A DNA stretch of 47,875 bases from Candidatus Brocadiia bacterium (GTDB lineage: Bacteria > Planctomycetota > Uabimicrobiia > Uabimicrobiales > JABWCH01): NCBI GenBank assembly GCA_013359215.1, contig JABWCH010000002.1:1-47875 (forward strand), given 5' to 3'. Shown one piece after another: positions 7,929 through 15,282 of this stretch. The notes under the pieces were generated by a model. It made no database searches. It was not told the origin of the DNA and worked only from the letters and a program-made list of their open reading frames with translations. Positions within the stretch are counted from its first letter, which is position 1. Each line of letters begins with the position of its first letter. Made by a program: the position numbers and the translations under genes.

Positions 7929-9365
7929 ATGCAAGATTATGTTAAACATAAAGTTAAAGAATATATCCGCAGTCAAATATCGCAAAGCGATATACGAGTC
8001 AATGCTTATGCATTAAACGATCAAGGGGAAAAAAATCCAACACGAAGTTTATTCCCCCAAATCAAAGGTTTTATTGATGATTTTCTCTCTTCCAAAACTA
8101 CAGAACCACGATGGCTTTGTATTTCAGGATTAAGAGGGGTCGGCAAAACCACGTTATTAGCGCAACTTTGGGCAACAAGCGATATACCGAGAGATCAAAA
8201 ACTATATCTGTTCATCGACCAAGCGAGCCAAATTCTGGGAGTGTCTTTGCAGGATATTCTGGAGGTGTATGAAGAAATTTTAGGAACTCCTTATGAAGAG
8301 CTGCGAAGTCCAGTTCTCCTGTTTCTGGATGAGGTTCAGTATGAAAAAAACTGGGGGATTATTTTAAAGACTCTCTATGACCGAGCTAAACGTGTGTTCA
8401 TAGTTTCCACAGGATCATCTGCGTTGTTTCTGCAAACTAACGCCGATGTCGCCCGCCGTGCCGTATTTCAAAACATGTGGCCAATGTCTTTTACTGAGTA
8501 TCTCCAGATAAAAAAAAGGAAACCATCAATATCAAATGTGGAGGATTCTATAAAAACTGCACTGTTTTATTCACAAACAGAGGAAGAAGTATACAATGGC
8601 TTGTTATCCATACAAAAAGCAGTGGAAAATTATTGGATAGATATACATCGTATGGAAATCGACACTTTTCTGAAATTCGGGACACTACCATTCACACTAC
8701 CTTTAAAGAATGATGGTCTGATTTATGATCAGATAAAACAGATTTTAGACAGAATTATAAACTACGATATCCTCAATCTAGGCTGTTTCAGATCCGATGT
8801 TATCAATAAGATCCCTGCAATTATCTATACGGCGGCGAATTCCGATGTCATGAGCGTCACCAACTTATCTAAAACTTTCGGGATTACAGCAGTTACGCTA
8901 TCTCAAGTATTAGATATTTTGGAAAAAACCCAGATCATGTTTCGGGTCTATCCTTATGGATCATCGTATGCACAGGTACGCAAACCGTCGAAATATCTCT
9001 TCACTTCTTCAGCGTTTCGGGCCATGGAATACGGGTTTATCGCCAATATCGCTCAGATAGACATACAGAAGGGAAAACTGCTCGAAGATATTGTCGGACT
9101 CTATCTCATGCGTCTACTCAAAGACCAGCCTGAATATTCGCTCACCTACGACAGTGGCAAAGGTGGTGCGGATTTTATCGTCGGGTTCCAGTCTTCTAAA
9201 ATCGTAATTGAGGTGGGATATGGAAAAAAAGGGATCAAACAGGCAATCTTGACCGCCGAGAAAGTAGAGCCAAAATACAGCCTTGTCGTAGCGGAAGGAA
9301 ATTTAAAAATGGATAAAGAAAAAAAAATCGTTTATGTGCCTTTGGAGTATTTTTTGCTGCTATAG
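7929..9365 (+). CDS. AAA family ATPase, AAA_14/DUF4143 type
   Basis: This 478-residue ATP-binding protein has Walker A GLRGVGKTT (K73) and Walker B VLLFLDEVQ (D134, E135). The sensor segment FIVSTGSSALF and the MWPMSFTEYL motif are both typical of AAA_14 proteins. The middle region is winged-helix-like (VTNLSKTFGITAVTLSQVL). The C-terminal ~110 residues match the DUF4143-like region, with a restriction-endonuclease-like fold: LEDIVGLYLMRLL, then GGADFIVGF and IVIEVGYGKKG. Members are widespread and poorly understood, and many sit next to toxin or defence genes. It is a single gene with its own strong promoter and an operator-like palindrome. No good Shine-Dalgarno sequence is visible before the ATG. 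Confidence 0.85.
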   Translation: MQDYVKHKVKEYIRSQISQSDIRVNAYALNDQGEKNPTRSLFPQIKGFIDDFLSSKTTEPRWLCISGLRGVGKTTLLAQLWATSDIPRDQKLYLFIDQASQILGVSLQDILEVYEEILGTPYEELRSPVLLFLDEVQYEKNWGIILKTLYDRAKRVFIVSTGSSALFLQTNADVARRAVFQNMWPMSFTEYLQIKKRKPSISNVEDSIKTALFYSQTEEEVYNGLLSIQKAVENYWIDIHRMEIDTFLKFGTLPFTLPLKNDGLIYDQIKQILDRIINYDILNLGCFRSDVINKIPAIIYTAANSDVMSVTNLSKTFGITAVTLSQVLDILEKTQIMFRVYPYGSSYAQVRKPSKYLFTSSAFRAMEYGFIANIAQIDIQKGKLLEDIVGLYLMRLLKDQPEYSLTYDSGKGGADFIVGFQSSKIVIEVGYGKKGIKQAILTAEKVEPKYSLVVAEGNLKMDKEKKIVYVPLEYFLLL

Positions 9366-9474
9366 TTCCAAAGTCCAATAAAACGACCATTTTTTTATAC
9401 TCTACACTACATATATCATCATGAATATCCATAGGCTTTCCTGTGTCCAAAAAACTGGTATAGAAAAAATAAGT

Positions 9475-9503
9475 TTGCTTTATTAAAACTTAATGAGTAT
9501 AAT
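9475..9503 (+). promoter_or_regulatory. Promoter of the resolvase gene
   Basis: A -35 box TTGCTT (9475-9480), a 17-bp spacer and a consensus -10 box TATAAT (9498-9503) give a start site near 9510, about 29 bp before the resolvase ATG. The surrounding 9366-9538 gap is where a recombination site would be expected, but no clear inverted pair was identified. Confidence 0.65.
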
Positions 9504-9538
9504 AAACAATATATCTATACACATAAGGAGCAAACATA

Positions 9539-10138
9539 ATGATAATTGGATATGCTCGTGTTAGCACGAAAGATCAAAATTTGGATTTGCAGATTGATGC
9601 TTTAAGGAAAGCTGGCTGCGAAAAAATCTATACGGAAGTGGCCAGTGGTGGTAAAACAGAGAGACCAGAACTGAATGATCTTTTGAGGAATATCAGGTCT
9701 AAGGATATATTGGTGATATGGAAACTAGATCGGCTTGGACGTTCGCTTAAGCATCTAGTAGAGCTTGGTAACGATCTGTCCAAAAAAGAAGTAGGTCTGC
9801 GTAGCCTAAACGATCCTATAGATACGACTACTGCTCAAGGCAGGTTAATCTTCAACATATTTGCTTCTCTGGCTGAATTTGAAAAGGACATTATCAAGGA
9901 AAGAACACAAGCTGGATTATCCGCAGCTCGTTCTCGTGGAAAAAATGGTGGTAGGCCAAAGGGATTATCAAAAGAAGCACAAACTACAGCCTGTGCTGCC
10001 GAGTCATTATACGAAGAGAAAATACTCAGCGTACAGGAAATTGCTGATAAATTGGGGATATGCAAAAGCACGCTGTATAACTACTTGAGATATAGAGGGG
10101 TCGAAATAAGTCCTTATGAAAAATCAGATAAGGAATGA
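9539..10138 (+). CDS. Serine recombinase (resolvase/invertase family)
   Basis: This 199-residue small serine recombinase cuts and rejoins DNA at short paired sites. The N-terminal catalytic domain opens MIIGYARVSTKDQ, with the nucleophile at S9. Other landmarks are KLDRLGRSLKHL, the TAQGRLIFNIFASLAEFE helix and the long E-helix RTQAGLSAARSRG. The C-terminus is a helix-turn-helix for site binding (LSVQEIADKLGICKSTLYNYL). The length and domain order are those of Tn3-type resolvases and DNA invertases. AAGGAG lies before the ATG. No transposase lies beside it, so it may be a remnant of a transposon or a stand-alone resolvase for this accessory region. Confidence 0.92.
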   Translation: MIIGYARVSTKDQNLDLQIDALRKAGCEKIYTEVASGGKTERPELNDLLRNIRSKDILVIWKLDRLGRSLKHLVELGNDLSKKEVGLRSLNDPIDTTTAQGRLIFNIFASLAEFEKDIIKERTQAGLSAARSRGKNGGRPKGLSKEAQTTACAAESLYEEKILSVQEIADKLGICKSTLYNYLRYRGVEISPYEKSDKE

Positions 10139-10158
10139 AGGGGTTAAATAAAAAAAAA

Positions 10159-10193
10159 TCTATATAGAAATCTATATAGAAATATGCTATAAT
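10159..10193 (+). promoter_or_regulatory. Toxin-antitoxin promoter with tandem palindromic operators
   Basis: Two copies of the palindrome TCTATATAGA lie at 10159-10168 and 10171-10180, 12 bp apart centre to centre. That spacing suits dimers of a ribbon-helix-helix antitoxin. An extended -10, TGCTATAAT, lies at 10185-10193, with no good -35. The -10 ends only six bases before the toxin ATG, so the transcript should start at or within a base or two of that ATG. Confidence 0.7.
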
Positions 10194-10199
10194 AAACTC

Positions 10200-10541
10200 A
10201 TGAGTAAAAAAGAAGTAATCGCAACATCAGTATTCGAAAGATTATTAAAAAAATTAGCTAAAAAGTTTCCATCTGTAAAAAAAATATTCTTAGAGGCAAT
10301 TGAAAATTTAGAGGATAAGCCAGGCTTTGGAGATGAAATACAAGGACACAAAGACTATTACAAAGTACGCTATCCAAACATAGATGCAAAGAAAGGAAAA
10401 AGCGGAGGCTTTAGGCTAATCTACTATTGGACTAAAGATTCAGAGCAGGTGATATTAGTATCCATCTACTCCAAAACAGAGCAAAAAGAGGTTGATTGGG
10501 AGAGTGTAAAACGTAGCATAGAAGGAGCAGAAAATGACTAG
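10200..10541 (+). CDS. RelE-like type II toxin
   Basis: A 113-residue basic protein of the RelE/ParE superfamily. RelE members cut mRNA in the ribosome, while ParE members poison gyrase. The C-terminal part has the RelE-like strand pattern GGFRLIYYW, VILVSIYSKTEQKEV. The N-terminal helices are lysine-rich (FERLLKKLAKKFPSVKK). The toxin comes first and overlaps the antitoxin by 8 bp, the HigBA-like order. No ribosome site precedes the ATG, and the promoter sits directly upstream, so the message is probably leaderless. Whether the target is mRNA or gyrase cannot be read from the sequence. Confidence 0.85.
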   Translation: MSKKEVIATSVFERLLKKLAKKFPSVKKIFLEAIENLEDKPGFGDEIQGHKDYYKVRYPNIDAKKGKSGGFRLIYYWTKDSEQVILVSIYSKTEQKEVDWESVKRSIEGAEND

Positions 10542-10788
10542 CCATAATGTATCCGTATATTTAGACAACATTGAAACCTGGAAGAAATTTAAAGGTGCTT
10601 GTAAAGAAGAAGGAAAGAGGCCAAATACTGTTCTGCGTAGCTTCATAGAAAGCTATTGTGCTGAAATTTTTGAAATAGAAATGCCATTAGAAAAACAGAT
10701 CGCTCAAGGAATGATTGAAGCCAAAAGGATAGCCAAAGGAAAAGTAAAAGGAAAGGATGCTAGAAAGCTTTTAGCAGAAATTGGATAA
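10534..10788 (+). CDS. Ribbon-helix-helix-like antitoxin
   Basis: An 84-residue protein whose first ~45 residues look like a ribbon-helix-helix DNA-binding domain: the strand VSVYLDN, a helix TWKKFKGACKEEG, then RPNTVLRSFIESYC. The C-terminal lysine-rich tail (AKRIAKGKVKGKDARKLL) should wrap the toxin. It starts inside the toxin gene (8-bp overlap) with AAGGAG before its ATG, so translation is coupled. It probably binds the paired TCTATATAGA sites upstream and represses its own operon, as is usual for these pairs. Confidence 0.8.
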   Translation: MTSHNVSVYLDNIETWKKFKGACKEEGKRPNTVLRSFIESYCAEIFEIEMPLEKQIAQGMIEAKRIAKGKVKGKDARKLLAEIG

Positions 10789-10820
10789 AGATCAAAGGAC
10801 AAAAAATATCCTTTGATCTT
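10788..10820 (+). terminator. Hairpin at the end of the toxin-antitoxin operon
   Basis: AAGATCAAAGGA and TCCTTTGATCTT pair perfectly over 12 bp across a 9-base AT-rich loop. The left arm starts at the end of the antitoxin stop codon. A U-tract is lacking, so it may act as an mRNA-stabilising hairpin rather than an intrinsic terminator. Confidence 0.6.
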
Positions 10821-10858
10821 GGCTAAGCTACTGTCTTTTTCTTGTGCAGAAATCCGTT

Positions 10859-10905
10859 AAAAGATAAGTGTCAAGGAAATAGGTATTTCTTTGACAATAT
10901 CTTTT
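10859..10905. terminator. Long hairpin between convergent genes, bidirectional terminator
   Basis: AAAAGATA, TGTCAA and GAAATA on the left pair in order with TATTTC, TTGACA and TATCTTTT on the right, with only two single-base bulge or mismatch steps and a tiny loop. The stem of more than 20 bp ends in A/T runs on both strands. It lies between the toxin-antitoxin operon and the convergent protease gene, where a two-way terminator is expected. Confidence 0.7.
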
Positions 10906-10935
10906 ATAACACCAAATAAAGGAATAAGTTAGTCT

Positions 10936-11916
10936 CTATTTACCTATGTACTTGCCGTTCTTCCACCTGCCGACCTTCTTAGTACCATCAGGATAAGTCA
11001 AAGTTCCCTGACCATTTCTCTTGCCATCCTTGTATTCTCCTAAGTACTTCTCTCCATCAGGCCAAGTATAAGTCCCCTGACCATTCATCTTGCCATCCTT
11101 GTATTCTCCTACGTACTTCTCTCCATCAGGCCAAGTATAAGTCCCCTGACCATTCATCTTGCCATTCTTGAATTCTCCTACGTACTTCTCTCCATTAGGA
11201 CACGTCATAATCCCTTGACCATATTCATTAGCAAAAATATTAGATTCCACCTGCATGATATTGACAGCAATGATTCTAGATTGTTTAGCTTCGGAGCGTG
11301 AAATGATTCCTAATACATGATTATTTTGGTCTATAATGGGACCTCCACTAAAACCAGGTTCTAACGATTGATTGAGTACAAACCAATCGTCTTTGATGGA
11401 AGTGATTTTCAAATCAATATTTACTTGGGGATTAGAAGTAGAAGGAAAGCCCCATGCTTCTACTTTTTTCCCTACATACATTTCTTCATGAGAAACATTT
11501 AATTTTTGCAATCTTAATGTTTCTAATGCTTCACTAGAAATTTTAAGAAAAGCTAGATCGTATTTTAAAGAAATATAAATTCTTTCTGGCTCAATCCCAA
11601 GCCCTCCGATGCGCACCTTAGATTCTATCAATTTTTCCAAAATCACATTCTTGTTAAATTGAACAATATTACCATCTTCTCCTTGAATTGCTTGATAATC
11701 CTCTAAGGCTAAACCACATACCACATGTTTTGATGTAACAATCTTACCATCTAATACAAAACCTGTGCCATAAATAATAGTCGAAATTGTTTTTTCAGAA
11801 TTCCAAATCCAGCCAAATTCTTTATATTGATACTTCAATTGGCAAGTGATTTTAACGACATTGTCATACTTTTTTTCCTGAGTGACTGTGGGATTCGCAT
11901 GGAATAAAAATACCAT
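10936..11916 (-). CDS. Trypsin-like serine protease fused to MORN repeats
   Basis: This 326-residue protein joins two modules. Residues ~15-225 are a chymotrypsin/DegP-type protease domain with a full catalytic triad: H64 in TSKHVV, D120 in KYDLAFLK and S190 in PGFSGGP. Residues ~230-326 are four MORN repeats of 23 residues each, of the form GEKYVGEYKDGKMNGQGTYT. MORN repeats often bind lipids or mediate protein contacts, so they may place the protease at a membrane or on a partner. The N-terminus, MVFLFHANPT, is short and no complete signal peptide is seen. No ribosome site is evident before this ATG, and an in-frame stop lies seven codons upstream. It is a single gene. Proteases of this type act as effectors in several bacterial conflict systems, but no sensor lies beside this one. 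Confidence 0.85.
   Translation of the reverse strand: MVFLFHANPTVTQEKKYDNVVKITCQLKYQYKEFGWIWNSEKTISTIIYGTGFVLDGKIVTSKHVVCGLALEDYQAIQGEDGNIVQFNKNVILEKLIESKVRIGGLGIEPERIYISLKYDLAFLKISSEALETLRLQKLNVSHEEMYVGKKVEAWGFPSTSNPQVNIDLKITSIKDDWFVLNQSLEPGFSGGPIIDQNNHVLGIISRSEAKQSRIIAVNIMQVESNIFANEYGQGIMTCPNGEKYVGEFKNGKMNGQGTYTWPDGEKYVGEYKDGKMNGQGTYTWPDGEKYLGEYKDGKRNGQGTLTYPDGTKKVGRWKNGKYIGK
10976..11251 (-). repeat. Four tandem 69-bp repeats encoding MORN units
   Basis: The units begin at 10976, 11045, 11114 and 11183, with an exact 69-bp period that keeps the frame (23 residues each). The two middle units are nearly identical in DNA sequence, which points to recent tandem duplication. The outer two have diverged. 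Confidence 0.85.
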
Positions 11917-12250
11917 GAGTGTTACATAAGTATATCAAATCAATAAAAGAATATCAAAGAAAACATGATTGTCTTTTCTGTCCCAAAAAAAAGTTTTGTC
12001 TTAAGATTGATGACAAAACTTTTTTTAAAATTTTTGGACATGTAAAATTGGGAAGTCTTTTTGGAAGTTTTTGGGAATAAGCTGAGATTGATTGCATTCT
12101 AACAAAGGCATGGGAAAAAATTTTTTTTGGGGGGATTTATTTTCCCTTACCTTGATCAAAACCGCTTCTAATAACAAATAGTTTACAAATTTAAATATAG
12201 CCTTGCATTGTTTTTTTTTTATTTTATAATCAAGCAACATAAGGAAGAAA
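11917..12250. other. Intergenic region, 334 bp, between divergent genes
   Basis: Separates the protease gene from the type I restriction operon. It is very AT-rich, with runs of A and T. It holds the long inverted repeat at 11986-12026. The leftward frame 12025-12270 is mostly low-complexity hydrophobic and lysine codons and is not called as a gene. Confidence 0.55.
11986..12026. terminator. Perfect 15-bp inverted repeat with A- and T-tracts
   Basis: The arms 11986-12000 (seven A, then GTTTTGTC) and 12012-12026 (GACAAAAC, then seven T) are exact inverses around 11 bases. The form is that of a two-way intrinsic terminator, yet no gene is seen to end here. The arm resembles the IS630 end at 2075-2092 with one base changed, but the orientation is wrong for an element end. 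Confidence 0.5.
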
Positions 12251-12322
12251 ATGCTATTGAAAACAAACAATCAAGCCATAAAAGTTCGAATTAGCAGGGA
12301 ATTGAATGAGGATAAAAAATAG
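12251..12322 (+). CDS. Possible 23-codon leader or remnant frame abutting hsdM
   Basis: The frame encodes MLLKTNNQAIKVRISRELNE plus three residues. AAGGAAG lies before its ATG, and its TAG stop is immediately followed by the hsdM ATG. That arrangement would couple hsdM translation to it. The AIKVRISREL stretch resembles the first strand of an antitoxin or ribbon-helix-helix protein, so it may be a remnant. It is too short to identify. Confidence 0.35.
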   Translation: MLLKTNNQAIKVRISRELNEDKK

Positions 12323-13816
12323 ATGATAACTCTCAAAGATTTAGAAGCTTATTTGTGGGGAGCAGCCAATTTGTTGCGAGGGATGATTGATGCTGCTGAT
12401 TTCAAGCAATACATATTTCCCATGCTTTTTTATAAAAGACTCTGTGATGTATACGATGAAGAGTATAGTTTGGCACTAAAAGAATCCTGTGGGAGCTTAG
12501 AGTTCGCAGGGTATGAGGAAAATCATCGTTTTCAAATACCCAAAGGATACCATTGGGAAGACATTCGCAAAGAAACCAAAGATGTTGGGATAAAATTTCA
12601 AAAGGCTCTTCGAGAGATAGAAAAGAAGAATGCGAACAAACTGCATGGTATTTTTGGAGATGCTCAATGGTCGAACAAAAATCGCTTTACAGATGAAAAA
12701 ATGGTGGATTTGGTAAACCATTTTTCCTCCATGAAGCTCACTCTGGAAAATGTGCCTGCCGATGAATTTGGAACCGCGTATGAATATTTGATCAAGAAGT
12801 TTGCAGACGATAGTGGGCATACAGCCGCCGAATTTTATACAAATCGCACGGTGGTGCAACTGATGACTCTGATTCTGGAACCTCAACCAGCCGAGGCCAT
12901 TTACGATCCTACGTGTGGAACAGGTGGCATGTTGCTCAATTGTGTTCTGCAACTCAAAAATGCTGGCAAAGAATACCGCAATGTTGTGTTGAAGGGACAG
13001 GAACTGAACCTGATCACATCGGCTATTGCACGCATGAACATGATTATCCATGATGTGGATGATTTTGAGATCGCCCAGGGAGATACACTGGACCATCCAT
13101 CGTTCATCAAGGAAGACAGGCTGGAAACGTTCCATATCATACTCGCCAATCCTCCGTATTCTGTCAAACGGTGGAATCGAAAGAAATGGCTGAAAGACCC
13201 TTATGGTCGAAATATATGGGGGACACCGCCTCAAGGCTGTGCGGATTATGCCTTTATTCAGCATATCTATCATAGTCTGGAGCAAAAGAAGGGACGTGCT
13301 GCTATTCTATTGCCTCATGGAGTTTTATTCCGAGACAATGAAGCAGAAATACGGCGTAAAATGGTCGAAATGGATGTTGTGGATGCAGTGATTGGGCTAG
13401 GGCCTAATTTGTTTTATAACTCTTCCATGGAATCTTGCATTTTGATACTGCGCAACAATAAGCAAAAAGATCGCAAGGGAAAAATTTTGTTTATCAATGC
13501 TGTGAATGAAGTCCATAAAGAACGATCTGATAGCTACTTAGAGCGAGAGCATATTGATAGAATTGTGGATGCTTACCAGCAGTACCAGGATGTAGACGCT
13601 TTTGCAAAAGTGGCAACGAAAGAGCAGGTTCTGGGAAATTCAGGCAATCTGAGCATTCGGCTTTACACGAGTTCACAAGAAAATAAGCCCCAAAACGATC
13701 TCTCCCAGTTATACAACGATTTGCAAACCAGCTCGGAAAATATGCAAAAGAGCATGGAAGATTTATTCCACAAGCTCCAAGAGATTGGGATAGAAGCGGA
13801 CAGAAAGTGTGTATGA
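12323..13816 (+). CDS. hsdM: Type I restriction-modification methyltransferase subunit HsdM
   Basis: HsdM methylates adenine N6 in the recognition site, using S-adenosylmethionine, as part of the HsdM2S core. The 497-residue length is normal. Residues 1-140 are the helical HsdM_N domain (LEAYLWGAANLLRG). Residues ~150-430 are the methylase: AdoMet motif I at DPTCGTGG (195-202) and catalytic motif IV at NPPY (276-279). FADDSGHTAAEFYTNR before motif I is also typical. The ATG directly follows the stop of a short upstream frame. A zinc-finger gene overlaps its end, then hsdS and hsdR follow. The gene looks intact. Confidence 0.96.
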   Translation: MITLKDLEAYLWGAANLLRGMIDAADFKQYIFPMLFYKRLCDVYDEEYSLALKESCGSLEFAGYEENHRFQIPKGYHWEDIRKETKDVGIKFQKALREIEKKNANKLHGIFGDAQWSNKNRFTDEKMVDLVNHFSSMKLTLENVPADEFGTAYEYLIKKFADDSGHTAAEFYTNRTVVQLMTLILEPQPAEAIYDPTCGTGGMLLNCVLQLKNAGKEYRNVVLKGQELNLITSAIARMNMIIHDVDDFEIAQGDTLDHPSFIKEDRLETFHIILANPPYSVKRWNRKKWLKDPYGRNIWGTPPQGCADYAFIQHIYHSLEQKKGRAAILLPHGVLFRDNEAEIRRKMVEMDVVDAVIGLGPNLFYNSSMESCILILRNNKQKDRKGKILFINAVNEVHKERSDSYLEREHIDRIVDAYQQYQDVDAFAKVATKEQVLGNSGNLSIRLYTSSQENKPQNDLSQLYNDLQTSSENMQKSMEDLFHKLQEIGIEADRKCV

Positions 13817-14055
13817 AAATGTTTTATTGCCATGTTTGTGGATCAACCCATGCCAAAAAAGCTTATGTAAACGAACTCTTTAATATATACGGAAAGCCTG
13901 TCATGGTGGAACAAATTCCCGCTATGGAATGTGCAAGATGTGGAGAAGAAACCTTTGACAGAGAAACGACAGAACGCATTCGGAAAATAGTGCATGGAGA
14001 TGCCAGGCCTTTGCGATGTCTCACTATGGAAGTCTTTTCGTTTAGCCCTGTATAA
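13813..14055 (+). CDS. YgiT-type zinc-finger protein
   Basis: An 80-residue protein with two CxxC knuckles, FYCHVCGS and MECARCGEE, followed by the family motif TFDRETTERIRKIV. YgiT (MqsA N-terminal-like) zinc fingers usually belong to antitoxins or small partners of toxins. The ATG at 13813 overlaps the hsdM stop as ATGA, a typical coupled start. A GTG six bases earlier is also in frame but is less likely. Its place between hsdM and hsdS is unusual. No toxin gene and no MqsA-like helix-turn-helix tail is present, so it may instead regulate or assist the restriction complex. Confidence 0.8.
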   Translation: MKMFYCHVCGSTHAKKAYVNELFNIYGKPVMVEQIPAMECARCGEETFDRETTERIRKIVHGDARPLRCLTMEVFSFSPV

Positions 14056-14096
14056 AAACTATAGGAAAAGAATGGAAATAAAAAAGGAGATTGGGG

Positions 14097-15263
14097 TTGA
14101 CAAAGGGAAAAAAACTACATCGTGAAAAATGGAAACAAGTTGCTTTAAAAGATGTTGCACTTTGTTGCAACGAATCAGAGCGTGACGAGGAAAAGAGGAA
14201 GCAGTCAAAGTATATCAGTGTAGAACATATCACTTCGGAAGACTTTCGAATTAAAAGCTGGTCTGATGTCGAAATGCCTACTTTTTTTAGAAAATTCTCT
14301 CAAGGCGATGTCTTGGTTGCCTTGAGAAGAGTATATTTGAAAAAAGTGGCTGTTGCTGAATTTGATGGCATTTGCTCGCCACACATTTATGTCTTCAGGT
14401 CAAAACCAGACAAAATGTTACAAAAGTTTCTTCCATTTGTGTTCAATGAGAGTTTTTTTGACTTTGCAATACGACATTCCGCTGGTTCTATTTCGCCTTA
14501 TGTATATTGGAAAACCATCAAAGAGTTTCAATTCCTCCTTCCGCCCCTATCCGAGCAAAAGCTCATGGCGGATATTCTCTACCAAATCGAAGATGCCATA
14601 GAGAAAGCAGAAGCGCAGGAACTCAGTTTGAAAAAATACAAAATGGCATTGATTGACCAGCTTTTCCAGGAAAATGGCTATTTGGGAAATATAATAAAAA
14701 TTACAGATTGTCAAAAAGTAAAATTTGGTAATATTGTTAAGCAGATCAAGGTAAAAGCTGATTCTGAATATCATGGATTAGAAAGATTTGTAGCAGGAGA
14801 ACATATGCAAACAGATGATTTAAAAATTAGGCATTGGGGCATTATTGGGGAACAATATGTAGGCCCAGCTTTTACAAATAAATTTAGCAAAGGACAAGTT
14901 TTATATGGTTCTCGTAGAACATATTTGCGTAAAGTAGCTGTAGCCGATTTTGATGGCATTTGCGCAAACACAACTTTTGTTATCGAAGCTAATCAAGAGG
15001 AACTTAGCCAGAAGCTTTTACCTTATTTAATGCATTCGGAGTCATTTACCAATCATTCTGTCGAAAATTCGAAAGGATCAACAAATCCATACATAAATTG
15101 GAAAGATATAGCATCTTTTGAATTTTCTATACCTAAAATAGTATTGCAAGAGAACGCTGCCAAACTTTTCCAGCAATTCGACAATGCAATTGAGCAGACC
15201 CGACAACACCATGCGTCTCTTCGTTCCTTCAAAAAAGGCTTACTGGCAGAATGGTTGGGATAG
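14097..15263 (+). CDS. hsdS: Type I restriction-modification specificity subunit HsdS
   Basis: HsdS chooses the DNA target for both methylation and cutting. The protein has two target-recognition domains in tandem (~residues 5-190 and ~205-388), each with a Methylase_S pattern: EHITSEDFRIK...VALRRVYLKKVAVAEFDGIC in the first half, EHMQTDDLKIR...GSRRTYLRKVAVADFDGIC in the second. The halves are clearly related, so the site should be bipartite. Conserved helices separate them (EDAIEKAEAQELSLKKYK). The start is probably the TTG at 14097, seven bases after AAGGAG. A TTG at 14091 is too close to that ribosome site. The exact recognition site cannot be read from the sequence. Confidence 0.93.
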   Translation: MTKGKKLHREKWKQVALKDVALCCNESERDEEKRKQSKYISVEHITSEDFRIKSWSDVEMPTFFRKFSQGDVLVALRRVYLKKVAVAEFDGICSPHIYVFRSKPDKMLQKFLPFVFNESFFDFAIRHSAGSISPYVYWKTIKEFQFLLPPLSEQKLMADILYQIEDAIEKAEAQELSLKKYKMALIDQLFQENGYLGNIIKITDCQKVKFGNIVKQIKVKADSEYHGLERFVAGEHMQTDDLKIRHWGIIGEQYVGPAFTNKFSKGQVLYGSRRTYLRKVAVADFDGICANTTFVIEANQEELSQKLLPYLMHSESFTNHSVENSKGSTNPYINWKDIASFEFSIPKIVLQENAAKLFQQFDNAIEQTRQHHASLRSFKKGLLAEWLG

Positions 15264-15282
15264 GGGATTCAAGGAAAATTCT

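Noticed and set aside
12025-12270. 81-codon leftward frame before hsdM.
   Set aside because: It consists mostly of A/T-run codons, has no ribosome site, and lies in the promoter region of hsdM.
12497-13285. Long open frame (262 codons) on the opposite strand of hsdM.
   Set aside because: It lies wholly within a strongly supported gene, has no ribosome site and its product resembles nothing. It is a by-product of hsdM codon use.
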